This document shows, piece by piece, positions 37,393-45,787 of a stretch of 64,000 nucleotides of DNA (its first letter is position 1; each line of letters begins with the position of its first letter). Source of the stretch: a virus. Under the pieces are notes generated by a model. It made no database searches. It had not been told where the DNA came from and saw only the letters and a list, made by a program, of their open reading frames with translations. The stretch covers positions 48,431-112,430 of the IMG/VR virus record IMGVR_UViG_3300042474_001151; one strand, given 5' to 3'. A program made the position numbers and the translations under genes.

Positions 37393-38541
37393 ATGAAAGT
37401 AGGATTTATTGGTGTAGGTAAATTAGGTAAAGAGGCGGCGGAAGTAATGCACGAAGCGGGTCACGATGTTTTAGGTTATGATACCAGAATAGTTAATGGT
37501 TGTAAACATGAAATGACGTGGTTAATTGAGGATGTCTGTAAACACGGAGAGATAATATTCATTGCGGTACCAACACCTCATCATTCAGATTATGACGGTA
37601 GTCAACCAACATCTCATTTGGAACCAAAGGATTTCGATTATTCAATTGTTAAAAGTGTATTAGAAGAAATAAATCAATACACAACCAAAGAACAATTAGT
37701 TGTATTAATCTCAACAGTTTTACCCGGAACAACGAGACGAGAGTTTATACCGTTGGTTAGAAATTATAGATTCATATATAACCCATACCTAATTGCAATG
37801 GGAACAGTTAAGGAGGACATGGTTAAACCTGAAATGTTAATTATTGGTACCGAAGATGGGACTATGACAGGTGATGCAAGTAAACTTACAGAATTTTATG
37901 GTACATTCATATACCCTAAGACAAGATGTGAAATCGGTACATGGGATGATGCTGAAGCAATTAAAATATTCTACAACACATTCATATCAACAAAAATCGC
38001 ATTGGTTAATATGATTATGGACGTGGCGGAAATAAACGGTAACATGAATACCGATGTTGTGACTGGTGCATTAGAGAGAAGTACATATAGAATATTAGGA
38101 CCGGCATATATGAAAGCTGGTATGGGGGACGGAGGTTCCTGTCACCCAAGAGATAACATTGCGTTAAGATATTTGGCCAAAGAGTATAATTTAGGATATG
38201 ATTTATTCGATTCAATTATGAAGTCTAGAGAGGTACAGGCGAAGAATATTGCAAGTAAATTAATTGAACTACATAATGAAAATGAATTACCTATTGTTAT
38301 TTTGGGTGAAAGTTATAAACCGGGTGTTCCGTATACTGACGGTTCATACACTAAATTAATTGCACATTATTTAAACTACGATTGGTTATATTATGATAAG
38401 ATAGTTGAACCTGCCATATACCTATTAGGACATAGAGGTGTGTATAATGAAACCACATTTCCCGAAGGAAGTATTGTGTTAGACCCATGGAGAGAAAGGA
38501 AAAATAAGGACACTATTTATTATGGATACAAAAGAGAATAA
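37393..38541 (+). CDS. UDP-glucose/GDP-mannose-type dehydrogenase
   Basis: 382 residues. KVGFIGVGKLGKEA is the NAD-binding Rossmann start, FIAVPTPH the conserved AVxTP-like block, and MGDGGSCHPRDN with Cys at 250 is the catalytic thiol block. ILGESYKPGVPYTDGS is the C-terminal nucleotide-sugar-binding block. The family oxidises UDP-sugars twice to uronic acids. The protein is shorter than the usual 430-450 residues, and the exact sugar cannot be told. It would supply an acidic sugar for the glycosyltransferases. Start by the first ATG after the SGNH stop. Confidence 0.8.
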   Translation: MKVGFIGVGKLGKEAAEVMHEAGHDVLGYDTRIVNGCKHEMTWLIEDVCKHGEIIFIAVPTPHHSDYDGSQPTSHLEPKDFDYSIVKSVLEEINQYTTKEQLVVLISTVLPGTTRREFIPLVRNYRFIYNPYLIAMGTVKEDMVKPEMLIIGTEDGTMTGDASKLTEFYGTFIYPKTRCEIGTWDDAEAIKIFYNTFISTKIALVNMIMDVAEINGNMNTDVVTGALERSTYRILGPAYMKAGMGDGGSCHPRDNIALRYLAKEYNLGYDLFDSIMKSREVQAKNIASKLIELHNENELPIVILGESYKPGVPYTDGSYTKLIAHYLNYDWLYYDKIVEPAIYLLGHRGVYNETTFPEGSIVLDPWRERKNKDTIYYGYKRE

Positions 38542-40205
38542 TGTATATAATTGGAATATCAGCATACTATCACGATTCATCAGTTTGTTTATTTAGAAAC
38601 GGACAATTAGTCTATGCTTGTGAAGAAGAAAAATTTACGGGAATCAAACATGATAGTTCCTTTCCCATCAATTCGTTAAATTACGTATATAAACAATACA
38701 AACTAACGAAAGATAAGGTCGAAGCAATTTGTTATTACGAAAACCCAAAATTAAAATTAAACAGGGTTATCGATAATGCAAAGAGTCAATTACTCACTAA
38801 TCCAATATATTGTATTAAATCATATTTTAATATTAAAAAAAATATATGGAATTTAAATAAATTGTTACCAAAATATGGTAATAAGGTATTTTACTCTAAC
38901 CATCACGATTCCCACCTTTACTATTCTTTTTATAGTTCAAATTTTGATAACGGTATTTGTTTATCAATAGATGGTGTTGGCGAATATGAAACAATGTCCA
39001 TGGCGTTAGCGGATAAAAAAAATATAAGTAAAATATCAATGGCGGAATACCCCCATTCTATTGGTTTATTTTATTCTGCGATGACATCATTCTTAGGGTT
39101 TAGACCAAACGAAGGTGAATATAAGGTAATGGGATTGGCACCTTACGGTAATCCAGATGTTTACATTGAAAAAGTAAGAGAATTGATTAAGTATAAGAAT
39201 AGTAAACTAACTTGTAACATGGACGTATTCACATGGAACACATCTGACAAGTTAATGTTCAACGAGAAGTTAATTGAGTTATTGGGTATAGAACCAAGAG
39301 TCCCTGAAGGGGGTTTAGAACCTCATTATAAGGACTTAGCCGCCTCGGTACAGAAAAGATATGAGGAAATACTTTTTGAGGTCTTAAAATCGATTTCTAT
39401 AATAAATGACAATCGAAATTTATGTTTGGGTGGTGGTTGCGCATATAATGGAGTTGCTAACGGTAAAATAGTTAGAAATAGTCATTTTAACAATCTATGG
39501 ATACCACCTGCACCATCTGATGCCGGTTCCTCAATTGGATCTTGTATTAACTATTTGGTAAATAATAATAAACTAAATGGTAGAATTAATAAGAATCCTT
39601 TTATTGGTCCACATTTCTATGATAATCAAATAGTTGCATCAATTAAGGGATATCGGTATTTTAAACTTAATTCTAGAGAAACAATGGTTAGAAATATTGC
39701 AAAAAAATTAAACGAAGGTAAAATTGTTGGATGGTATCAAGGACCTTGTGAATTTGGATCTAGAGCCTTGGGTCATAGATCTATTTTGGCTAACCCAACA
39801 ATTGTGGGTATGAAAGATAAGATTAATAAAACTGTAAAGAAACGAGAAGAATTTAGACCATTCGCACCAATGGTAATAAAAGATAAACAACATGTTTATT
39901 TTAATGTTACTGACGATGTACCATATATGAATCAAGTAGTTACCGTTAAAGATGAGTACTTAGATAAACTACCGGCCGTCACACATGTCGATGGAACCGC
40001 AAGAGTACAAACAATATACAAACATACAATTATGTATGATTTACTAATTGAATTTGAGAAACTAAGTGGTTATCCAATATTGTTGAATACGTCATTTAAT
40101 ATAAAAGATAAAACAATGGTGTTAACACCAAAGGATGCAATAGATACATTTCATAATACCGATATTGATTTGTTAATAATAGACAATTACTTAATATACA
40201 AATAA
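38541..40205 (+). CDS. NodU/CmcH/TobZ-type carbamoyltransferase
   Basis: 554 residues, close to the usual length. IIGISAYYHDSSVCLF with H11-D12, FTGIKHDSSFP, SNHHDSHLYYSFY (about 118-130), LGGGCAYNG, and FGSRALGHRSILANP (about 403) are the family blocks: a Kae1-like part that makes carbamoyl-adenylate and a C-terminal part that transfers it. Carbamoyl groups go onto sugar hydroxyls such as nodulation factors or antibiotics. Direct TAATG coupling to the sugar dehydrogenase suggests a decorated uronic acid or other sugar. This recognition is strong. Confidence 0.9.
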   Translation: MYIIGISAYYHDSSVCLFRNGQLVYACEEEKFTGIKHDSSFPINSLNYVYKQYKLTKDKVEAICYYENPKLKLNRVIDNAKSQLLTNPIYCIKSYFNIKKNIWNLNKLLPKYGNKVFYSNHHDSHLYYSFYSSNFDNGICLSIDGVGEYETMSMALADKKNISKISMAEYPHSIGLFYSAMTSFLGFRPNEGEYKVMGLAPYGNPDVYIEKVRELIKYKNSKLTCNMDVFTWNTSDKLMFNEKLIELLGIEPRVPEGGLEPHYKDLAASVQKRYEEILFEVLKSISIINDNRNLCLGGGCAYNGVANGKIVRNSHFNNLWIPPAPSDAGSSIGSCINYLVNNNKLNGRINKNPFIGPHFYDNQIVASIKGYRYFKLNSRETMVRNIAKKLNEGKIVGWYQGPCEFGSRALGHRSILANPTIVGMKDKINKTVKKREEFRPFAPMVIKDKQHVYFNVTDDVPYMNQVVTVKDEYLDKLPAVTHVDGTARVQTIYKHTIMYDLLIEFEKLSGYPILLNTSFNIKDKTMVLTPKDAIDTFHNTDIDLLIIDNYLIYK

Positions 40206-40206
40206 C

Positions 40207-40323
40207 ATGAACAAAATATATAAGTGGATATTAGAAAAGATAGAAGATTATAAACGTAAGAAACGTTTTAAGAAGAAGTTATCCGAGTTACAAAAACGAG
40301 ACCCATTCATATATAAACATTAA
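40207..40323 (+). CDS. Small basic phage protein (38 residues)
   Basis: MNKIYKWILEKIEDYKRKKRF ... KRDPFIYKH: a short, highly basic helix followed by a conserved-looking RDPFIY tail. I recall similar short proteins with the KRDPFIY ending in marine phages, function unknown. It fills the gap after the carbamoyltransferase, starting 1 nt after its stop. The size is small but the composition argues for a true gene. Confidence 0.55.
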   Translation: MNKIYKWILEKIEDYKRKKRFKKKLSELQKRDPFIYKH

Positions 40324-40327
40324 TAAG

Positions 40328-41053
40328 ATGCAAATAGTAAGGTCATTATGGGGAGATTATGAAAATTACATTAATGAGATTGGGAAACCAAAATACAATG
40401 ATGTTGTTTATGTGTGGGGTGAGGAGAATAATGAGTTTCTTAAAAGTTTTGGTTACGAGACAAAATTAATCTCAAAGAATAAATGTATACATTGTGACAT
40501 TAATAATCAGTTTATACAAAAACTACAATCTTTTAAGTTTGCAGAAGAAGACTATAATGAATTTCTATTTTTAGATTGGGATGTGAAAGAATTAAAACCG
40601 TTAGATAATAATTTTTACACCGTATTAAAGACCCAAGAATTTTCTGCTAGTTTATACGGTTACCCAAAGGAATTTACTGAGTTAAAAAATAAAGTAGATG
40701 ATTGGACCGACAAACAAATAAATCTAATGGATAAACACTGTTGGTTTTATGATGATGTATATATTTTACCAAACGCTGGGTTTGTTTACAATAATAAAAA
40801 AGGTTTTGGTGATGATTTGATTAAAATTGTAAAAGATTTTAATATTGAGACATTAATTGAAGAGTTTGCCATTCAAATATATTCAAACATGTCATTGGAG
40901 GATTATGTTTTAAATCATGAGTCTAAAGTAATCAATGGGAGACCAGAATGGTATTCGGTTAGCGTGAACGGTACCAACATCAACTCACCAAAAAGAATCA
41001 ACGACTATGTTACAAAATTGATTAAAAAAGATATCTATTTTATTCACGAATAG
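40328..41053 (+). CDS. Putative GT-A-type glycosyltransferase
   Basis: 241 residues. FLFLDWDVKELKPLD with D83-W-D85 is a DxD-type site, and LPNAGFVYNNKKG resembles the acceptor block (p-N-a-G-v) of GT8/GT32-like enzymes. No membrane segment. Last gene before a new promoter, so it closes the operon that starts at 27886. Sugar specificity unknown; family by motif only. Confidence 0.55.
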   Translation: MQIVRSLWGDYENYINEIGKPKYNDVVYVWGEENNEFLKSFGYETKLISKNKCIHCDINNQFIQKLQSFKFAEEDYNEFLFLDWDVKELKPLDNNFYTVLKTQEFSASLYGYPKEFTELKNKVDDWTDKQINLMDKHCWFYDDVYILPNAGFVYNNKKGFGDDLIKIVKDFNIETLIEEFAIQIYSNMSLEDYVLNHESKVINGRPEWYSVSVNGTNINSPKRINDYVTKLIKKDIYFIHE

Positions 41054-41055
41054 AT

Positions 41056-41084
41056 TTGACATTATCGATTAATTTTATTATATT
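41056..41084 (+). promoter_or_regulatory. Promoter TTGACA-17-TATATT, leaderless layout
   Basis: TTGACA 41056-41061 and TATATT 41079-41084, spacer 17 bp. The next ATG is at 41091, 6 nt after the -10 box, so the predicted transcription start falls on or beside the start codon. No ribosome-binding site is possible in the remaining space. Confidence 0.7.
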
Positions 41085-41090
41085 AAATCT

Positions 41091-41528
41091 ATGATTATAT
41101 GGTTAACAGGTCAACCTGGAGCAGGTAAAACAACATTAGCAGATTGGTTAAAGGCACATTTCTATAATAATGCAATCATTATAGATGGTGATGACATTAG
41201 AGACGTTTATCAGAATAAAGATTATTCTGAGGAAGGAAGACGACGTAACATTGAAAAGGCTCAGGATTTGGCGTTATTTTTACATCATAAAAAATTAACC
41301 GCAATAGTGTCGTTGGTTTCACCATATCGAGACCAAAGAGAATCGTTTAAACAAAGGTTAGGTGATGACATAAAGGAAGTATATGTCCATACTACTGACA
41401 TTAGGGGTAGAGAAGATTTTCACGTTCATAATTATGAACCACCTTTAGAAAACTTCATTGATATTGATACAACAAATGAGGATCAATACACATCATTTCA
41501 AAAAATTAAAAATCAATTATATGAGTAA
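41091..41528 (+). CDS. cysC: Adenylylsulfate (APS) kinase-like protein
   Basis: 145 residues. GQPGAGKTT at 7-15 is the P-loop; IDGDDIRD, YSEEGRRRNIEKAQDLA and IVSLVSPYRDQRE match the CysC order (DGD-x-x-R, R-R-x-N-I, P-Y-r-x-x-R). It is shorter than the usual 170-200 residues, losing part of the C-terminal lid. CysC makes PAPS, the sulfate donor for sulfotransferases such as those at 45788 and 48635. Other P-loop small-molecule kinases are less likely. The gene overlaps the next by 8 nt. Confidence 0.75.
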   Translation: MIIWLTGQPGAGKTTLADWLKAHFYNNAIIIDGDDIRDVYQNKDYSEEGRRRNIEKAQDLALFLHHKKLTAIVSLVSPYRDQRESFKQRLGDDIKEVYVHTTDIRGREDFHVHNYEPPLENFIDIDTTNEDQYTSFQKIKNQLYE

Positions 41529-41901
41529 AAAATATGCATTATACGTGGGACGTTGGCAAAATTTTCACGCTGGACACGAATGGTTAATTAACCAACAATT
41601 AGAAAAAGGTAAAAATGTTTGGGTTGCAATTAGAGATGTTCCACAAGATGAGAACAACCCTAAAACGGCAATACAAATTTTAAATGAGTTATCAAACGAA
41701 CCTTTCTTCAAAGATAAGTTTGATAGAATATTATTATCAATTATACCTGACATTGAAAGTATTAATTACGGAAGAGGGGTTGGGTATGATGTGATATATC
41801 ACGAACCACCAGCGGATGTTGCGGTTATTAGTGGGACAGCAATTAGAACTGGTCACATGACACCCGATGGTACCATGACTTATGATAAAAACAAGGGATA
41901 A
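41521..41901 (+). CDS. Small HxGH nucleotidyltransferase
   Basis: 126 residues from the ATG at 41521; an extended in-frame start at 41458 lies inside the APS-kinase gene and is unlikely. YALYVGRWQNFHAGHEWLI has the HxGH motif (16-19) and ISGTAIR at 103-109 parallels the I-S-x-T-x-I-R block of cytidylyl- and adenylyltransferases. Phages often encode this small protein next to APS kinase. It may activate sulfate or a phosphosugar; which one cannot be told from sequence. TAATG junction with the next gene. Confidence 0.65.
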   Translation: MSKKYALYVGRWQNFHAGHEWLINQQLEKGKNVWVAIRDVPQDENNPKTAIQILNELSNEPFFKDKFDRILLSIIPDIESINYGRGVGYDVIYHEPPADVAVISGTAIRTGHMTPDGTMTYDKNKG

Positions 41902-42461
41902 TGAATTTTAATTACATAGGAAGTGTGGATATATCCAATATCAAATTAAAATTATTAAATATGAATGAAAGTGTTTGGTTGGAGAATACTATAAGACAAA
42001 CTACATTTGATGTACATAGACACACTGAAACCATTTATTTAATGTGGGATATGGAATCATTGGCTACAAATGTAAAAGGAACTATTCATCCTAATTTTTA
42101 TAATTTTGGTGTTGATAAATTACTTACAATTTTATCTCCTTTATATGAAAAAACATATGGAAATGGAGAATTTATAAGAGTTGTTTTAGCTAAATTAAAA
42201 AAGAATACCAAAATATATCCTCATATAGATAGTGGGGAAAGTTTATCATCTTGCAAAAGAACACATATACCAGTTATATCAAATCCACTTGTTAAATTTA
42301 CAATTGATGATGAAACTAAATTCTTACAAGAAGGAGAAATTTGGGAAATTAACAACCAAAACACACATTCAGTTGAAAATATGAGTGAGATTGATAGAAT
42401 ACATTTTATTATAGATTATATGGTATCAGATAAAATTAAAAAAATAAAATCGTTACTATGA
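41901..42461 (+). CDS. Asp/Asn hydroxylase-like 2OG-Fe(II) oxygenase
   Basis: 186 residues. YPHIDSGESLSSCKRTHIPV gives H108, D110 and the conserved R120-H122, then WEINNQNTHSVENMSEIDRIHFIIDY gives H156 and R166. This is the Asp_Arg_Hydrox pattern in a minimal form. It may hydroxylate side chains on a virion protein. Start at ATG 41901, sharing one base with the previous stop. Confidence 0.75.
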   Translation: MNFNYIGSVDISNIKLKLLNMNESVWLENTIRQTTFDVHRHTETIYLMWDMESLATNVKGTIHPNFYNFGVDKLLTILSPLYEKTYGNGEFIRVVLAKLKKNTKIYPHIDSGESLSSCKRTHIPVISNPLVKFTIDDETKFLQEGEIWEINNQNTHSVENMSEIDRIHFIIDYMVSDKIKKIKSLL

Positions 42462-42673
42462 TAGTAGAGCATAAAAGACATATAGCTAAAACCATCTCAT
42501 ATCGTATTTTAAGTACCCTTATAGGGGTTTTAGTAATGTGGTGGATAAGTGGTTCAATTAAGATAGGAGCTGCATTTGGAGTTGTAGAATTAGTGTATAA
42601 ACCAGTTCAATACTATATTCATGAAAGAGTATGGTATAAATTTATAAAATACGGATTAAAAAAGAAAGACTGA
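42458..42673 (+). CDS. DUF2061-type small membrane protein
   Basis: 71 residues. KRHIAKTISYRILSTLIGVLVMWWISGS forms a membrane segment, then AFGVVELVYKPVQYYIHERVW, the DUF2061 signature (E-x-x-x-K-x-x-x-Y-Y-x-H-E-R-v-W). The family is found in bacteria and marine phages next to sulfur or nucleotide genes; its function is not known. Overlaps neighbours on both sides (ATGA, then TGATG), so it is translated with the two oxygenases. The most likely membrane-bound product of the operon. Confidence 0.8.
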   Translation: MIVEHKRHIAKTISYRILSTLIGVLVMWWISGSIKIGAAFGVVELVYKPVQYYIHERVWYKFIKYGLKKKD

Positions 42674-43233
42674 TGGATAAATTTCATATTATAAAAAATT
42701 TTTTAACCGAAGAGGAATGTTTTAATATTTTAGTAAAATACAAATCTGAATTAAAACTAAAACCTGCCGAGATAGCTAAAATGGGGGGTAATACAATTAG
42801 TGATAAAAGGAGGTCATCCATAGCGTTTATCGATAGTATAAAAACGATAGATGAAAGACTTAATAATATATTAAAGAATACAATACAAATCAAGGGATTT
42901 GAAGTAACAGGTTTAGGTCCATATCAATTTACGGAATATAAAGTTGGTGAACATTACGATTGGCACACCGATTCATCACCCATTGGAGATGAATATAAGG
43001 GTAGATTTTGTTCTATTGTTATTCAGATTAATGATGAATATGACGGTGGATACCTTCAGTTAAAAGATGAGAATGGTGATAATATTCAATTGGATAAAGG
43101 TACGGGAAATATGTATATATTTTATTCAAATATAACTCACAGGGTGGTACCTGTTACAAGTGGCGTGAGATACTCTTTGGTTAATTGGATTTCATTAAAC
43201 CCCATAGAAAACTTTAAAAAAACAATAATATAA
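42673..43233 (+). CDS. Prolyl 4-hydroxylase-like 2OG-Fe(II) oxygenase
   Basis: 186 residues. IIKNFLTEEECFNIL start, YDWHTDSSP (H98, D100), GGYLQL and FYSNITHRVVPVTSGVRYSLVNWISL (H156, R166) match the PKHD/P4HC family of dioxygenases. In phages these may hydroxylate Pro, Lys or other residues in virion proteins, or small molecules. Last gene of the block started at 41091. Confidence 0.8.
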   Translation: MDKFHIIKNFLTEEECFNILVKYKSELKLKPAEIAKMGGNTISDKRRSSIAFIDSIKTIDERLNNILKNTIQIKGFEVTGLGPYQFTEYKVGEHYDWHTDSSPIGDEYKGRFCSIVIQINDEYDGGYLQLKDENGDNIQLDKGTGNMYIFYSNITHRVVPVTSGVRYSLVNWISLNPIENFKKTII

Positions 43234-43251
43234 AATATTCTAAAAATAAGA

Positions 43252-43259
43252 TATTTATA
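43252..43259 (+). promoter_or_regulatory. TATTTATA motif before the Hint-like gene
   Basis: TATTTATA in a 50-bp gap, followed by a second AT-rich stretch (TATAAAACTATAAC), 23 nt before the ATG at 43283. Same octamer as at 10533 and 6089. Promoter role inferred. Confidence 0.3.
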
Positions 43260-43282
43260 TATAAAACTATAACTCATTAGAT

Positions 43283-44734
43283 ATGAAATCACTATTAATC
43301 GCAACAGACTTAATAAAAACAGTCTCAGGAGATATAAAAGTATTGGAAACAAATACAAACGCTCTCGTAAATTATAATTTTAACGACAATATACATTATT
43401 TGGACAATCTTACTACGTTTATCCAAGCCAATCAATTTCAAACGGTACATTGTATATATCCAATTAACTCATCTAATTTTACTAAAAAACTAAAAGAAAT
43501 ATGTGAACCACTAAATATAGAGATTGTTGACCACCTTACGGATGCCGGTTCGGTTACAGTTCCTTACATTGAAGATTCGGAAGATATTTTGATTATTAGA
43601 ATCTCATATGATACAACCGCAATCATTGACGAGGATTATTGTAAAGATAAATTCAAATTACAGAATATTATTAATAATAAGACATATGGTTCTAAAACAT
43701 TTATACCAAACGAGTTAGATAATTTTGAGTTAATACCAGATTTTCAATATTCGGATGATGTACCAAATTTCATTGTAAAAAAGAGATTTCCTAACTACGA
43801 TAGGGAAATTTACCCCAAATTATATAAGATTCAAAATTTGGTGGAATTAAATGAATTAAAGACCACAATAGAATCCGATTGCTACTTACAAGAATTTCAC
43901 CATTCTCAATTGGTAGAAGACAAAAGATGTGTGATTAGAAGTTTAGATCTGTTATATGGTAACAATTTGGACGTATTAAATATTTGTAGTTTTTATAAGA
44001 CAAATCAATTGGCTGAGAATCAATGGGAAAACACATTTAATGAGGATGGGTTGTTGGCTAAAAAAGATAGACCAAAATATATAACAAACACAAATGAAAA
44101 TGCTAGTTCTTTTTGGCCTTATGTTTATGATGTTGATCAAGAATTAATTATGGGTGATGGAGGTAGAAAACCATTTAATGAATTACAAATTGGTAATAGT
44201 GTTAAAACTGTACATATTGATGGGTTAGATTTAGATGAAAGAACTTATAAAATGTTTGAGTGGGTGGGGAATTACAATGATTTCGTATCTAATATATATC
44301 TTAAAGAAACTCAGGTCACATCCATATTTACATCCCCACCAACATCGCAATTATTTTTAAGAGTTACTTTAGACGATGGTGTAACAGAATGGGATGATTT
44401 GAATGAAACACCACTATTAGTAAAGGTTGGTGAAACAATAATTTTTAAGGAGTTCGGAGAACTTCAAATTGGAGATAGTATTGTGACATTTAACTTTGAA
44501 ACTAATTTACCCGAAATTAAAAACGTACAATCTATTGATGTTGTCTTTAAAGATGAACAAGTGTTAGGTTCTATTGATGTTGAACCAGAAGATGTCTATA
44601 TGCCATTAGTATCACAATACATTACAATTATTCAACACAACCAATGTAATAAGGGGTGTAAATCAACAGCATGTGCAGACGCATATTATTGTGGAGACTG
44701 TTCACCTATTTTCTGCGGACCACCCCCAAAATAA
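43283..44734 (+). CDS. Chimera: ATP-grasp-like N-terminus, Hint-like domain, Cys-rich tail
   Basis: 483 residues. About 1-280 is ATP-grasp-like by pattern (FIVKKRFPNYDREI, CYLQEFH, RCVIRSLDLLYG). Residues about 285-452 look like a Hint/intein-type domain: LIMGDGGRKPFNELQIGNSV, VTSIFTSPPTSQLFLRVTLDDG, FGELQIGDSIVTF, ITIIQHNQC, the last matching the intein end H-N-C apart from one inserted Gln. The usual first Cys/Ser is not evident at the start, so splicing is not assured. The tail from 454 holds seven Cys (CNKGC, CADAYYCGDC, FCGPP). Family calls are inference; the whole layout is unusual. Confidence 0.5.
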   Translation: MKSLLIATDLIKTVSGDIKVLETNTNALVNYNFNDNIHYLDNLTTFIQANQFQTVHCIYPINSSNFTKKLKEICEPLNIEIVDHLTDAGSVTVPYIEDSEDILIIRISYDTTAIIDEDYCKDKFKLQNIINNKTYGSKTFIPNELDNFELIPDFQYSDDVPNFIVKKRFPNYDREIYPKLYKIQNLVELNELKTTIESDCYLQEFHHSQLVEDKRCVIRSLDLLYGNNLDVLNICSFYKTNQLAENQWENTFNEDGLLAKKDRPKYITNTNENASSFWPYVYDVDQELIMGDGGRKPFNELQIGNSVKTVHIDGLDLDERTYKMFEWVGNYNDFVSNIYLKETQVTSIFTSPPTSQLFLRVTLDDGVTEWDDLNETPLLVKVGETIIFKEFGELQIGDSIVTFNFETNLPEIKNVQSIDVVFKDEQVLGSIDVEPEDVYMPLVSQYITIIQHNQCNKGCKSTACADAYYCGDCSPIFCGPPPK

Positions 44735-44761
44735 ATTTAAAAATAAAATAAATTATATATT

Positions 44762-44872
44762 ATGTCAATAAAAACTATATTCGCACCCACAGAAGAGGGA
44801 ACTAAAACAGTCGTTGAAACCACAATACAAGATATGGTTTTGACAATCTTGTCAGATGTTCAATCTTCTTAA
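44762..44872 (+). CDS. Small peptide gene (36 residues), unknown
   Basis: ATG at 44762, 27 nt after the Hint-like gene: MSIKTIFAPTEEGTK ... TILSDVQSS, 36 residues, acidic with a helical VETTIQDMVLTIL stretch. No Cys, no clear leader-core split, no match that I recognise. The frame is intact in a 160-bp gap that otherwise has no gene, and its composition looks coding. Confidence 0.4.
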   Translation: MSIKTIFAPTEEGTKTVVETTIQDMVLTILSDVQSS

Positions 44873-44893
44873 TTATTTAATTAGTTCATATCC

Positions 44894-45190
44894 ATGTCAT
44901 CAATAGATATACGAGAAATTACATCAGCTTGGTGGGATTCTTATTTTGCAGATGATAAACAAAAAAAATTAGCAAAACAAAGGTTTAATGTTTGTGAAAG
45001 TTGTCCATCGTTAGAACAAAAATTTAAACAAATAAGAAAAATAACGATTAGCGTTTGTGGTGAATGTGGATGCCCAATCGACAAAAAAATATTTTCAAAT
45101 AAGTTTAATGCATGTCCTTTGGGTAAATGGAAAGAAATAGATGAATCACAACCAGAGTTGTTTAAAATCCGAAAAGATAAAATGTTATGA
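44894..45190 (+). CDS. Zinc-ribbon-type small protein
   Basis: 98 residues. CESCPSLEQ and, later, CGECGCPIDKK ... FNACPLGKW give a CxxC...CxxCxC...C pattern that suggests a zinc ribbon. Similar C-x-x-C-G-C-P-x-x-K-x-x-x-x-x-C-P-x-x-x-W proteins are common in marine phages with unknown role. WWDSYFADDKQKKLAKQRF before it is helical. ATGA overlap with the next oxygenase. Confidence 0.7.
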   Translation: MSSIDIREITSAWWDSYFADDKQKKLAKQRFNVCESCPSLEQKFKQIRKITISVCGECGCPIDKKIFSNKFNACPLGKWKEIDESQPELFKIRKDKML

Positions 45191-45786
45191 ATTACCCCTT
45201 TTATCAAGAAGTTATTTTTACGCAAGAAGAATGTAAAAAAATAATAGAATACTCTAAAGTTTATCCAGCATCTGCTGAAAAAAGAAAATTAGAACCTAAT
45301 ATAAATCTCGAAACAAATCGTGCAGAACAACATATACCATCTATTGATGGAAATAAAAAAGGAAAGGCATTCTTTGTTTATGATATTGTCAGAGAAAAAA
45401 ATACGGAATGGGTTTTTGAAAAACTATTAAATTGGTTTCAAAAAGTTTCAAATATTAAATTAAAAGAAACACCCACACTAAATGGTATGACTTTACTTAA
45501 CTATAAAGTTGGGGATTTTTTTATGAAGCATACCGACATATATAAAAATTTTGAGTGGAGGAGATGGACAATAAACATTCAGTTAGGTAATCAATATAAA
45601 GGAGGTGATTATGTTTTATATTTGGATGATACTGAAATTATTTTGAATAAAGAGATGGGTAATGCAATTGCATATTGGGCTGGTACAGAACACGAAATTA
45701 AAGAAATAAAAGAGGGTGAAAGATGGTCAATTGTGTGTTCGGTAGGAAAACATATGATTATCGAAAACGAAAAAAAGTTATTATAA
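45187..45786 (+). CDS. 2OG-Fe(II) oxygenase (PKHD-like)
   Basis: 199 residues. FTQEECKKIIEYS start, FFMKHTDIYK (H115, D117), GGDYVLYLDD, then WAGTEHEIKEIKEGERWSIVCSVG (H169, R179), the iron and 2-oxoglutarate residues of the P4H-like family. It differs from the 42673 protein at the N-terminus but has the same fold. Substrate unknown. Overlaps the zinc-ribbon gene by 4 nt and lies 1 nt from the sulfotransferase-like gene. Confidence 0.75.
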   Translation: MNYPFYQEVIFTQEECKKIIEYSKVYPASAEKRKLEPNINLETNRAEQHIPSIDGNKKGKAFFVYDIVREKNTEWVFEKLLNWFQKVSNIKLKETPTLNGMTLLNYKVGDFFMKHTDIYKNFEWRRWTINIQLGNQYKGGDYVLYLDDTEIILNKEMGNAIAYWAGTEHEIKEIKEGERWSIVCSVGKHMIIENEKKLL

Positions 45787-45787
45787 A

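Noticed and set aside
41458-41520. Upstream start for the HxGH nucleotidyltransferase
   Set aside because: The extension lies within the APS-kinase gene in another frame; the ATG at 41521 starts the conserved YALYVGRW block.
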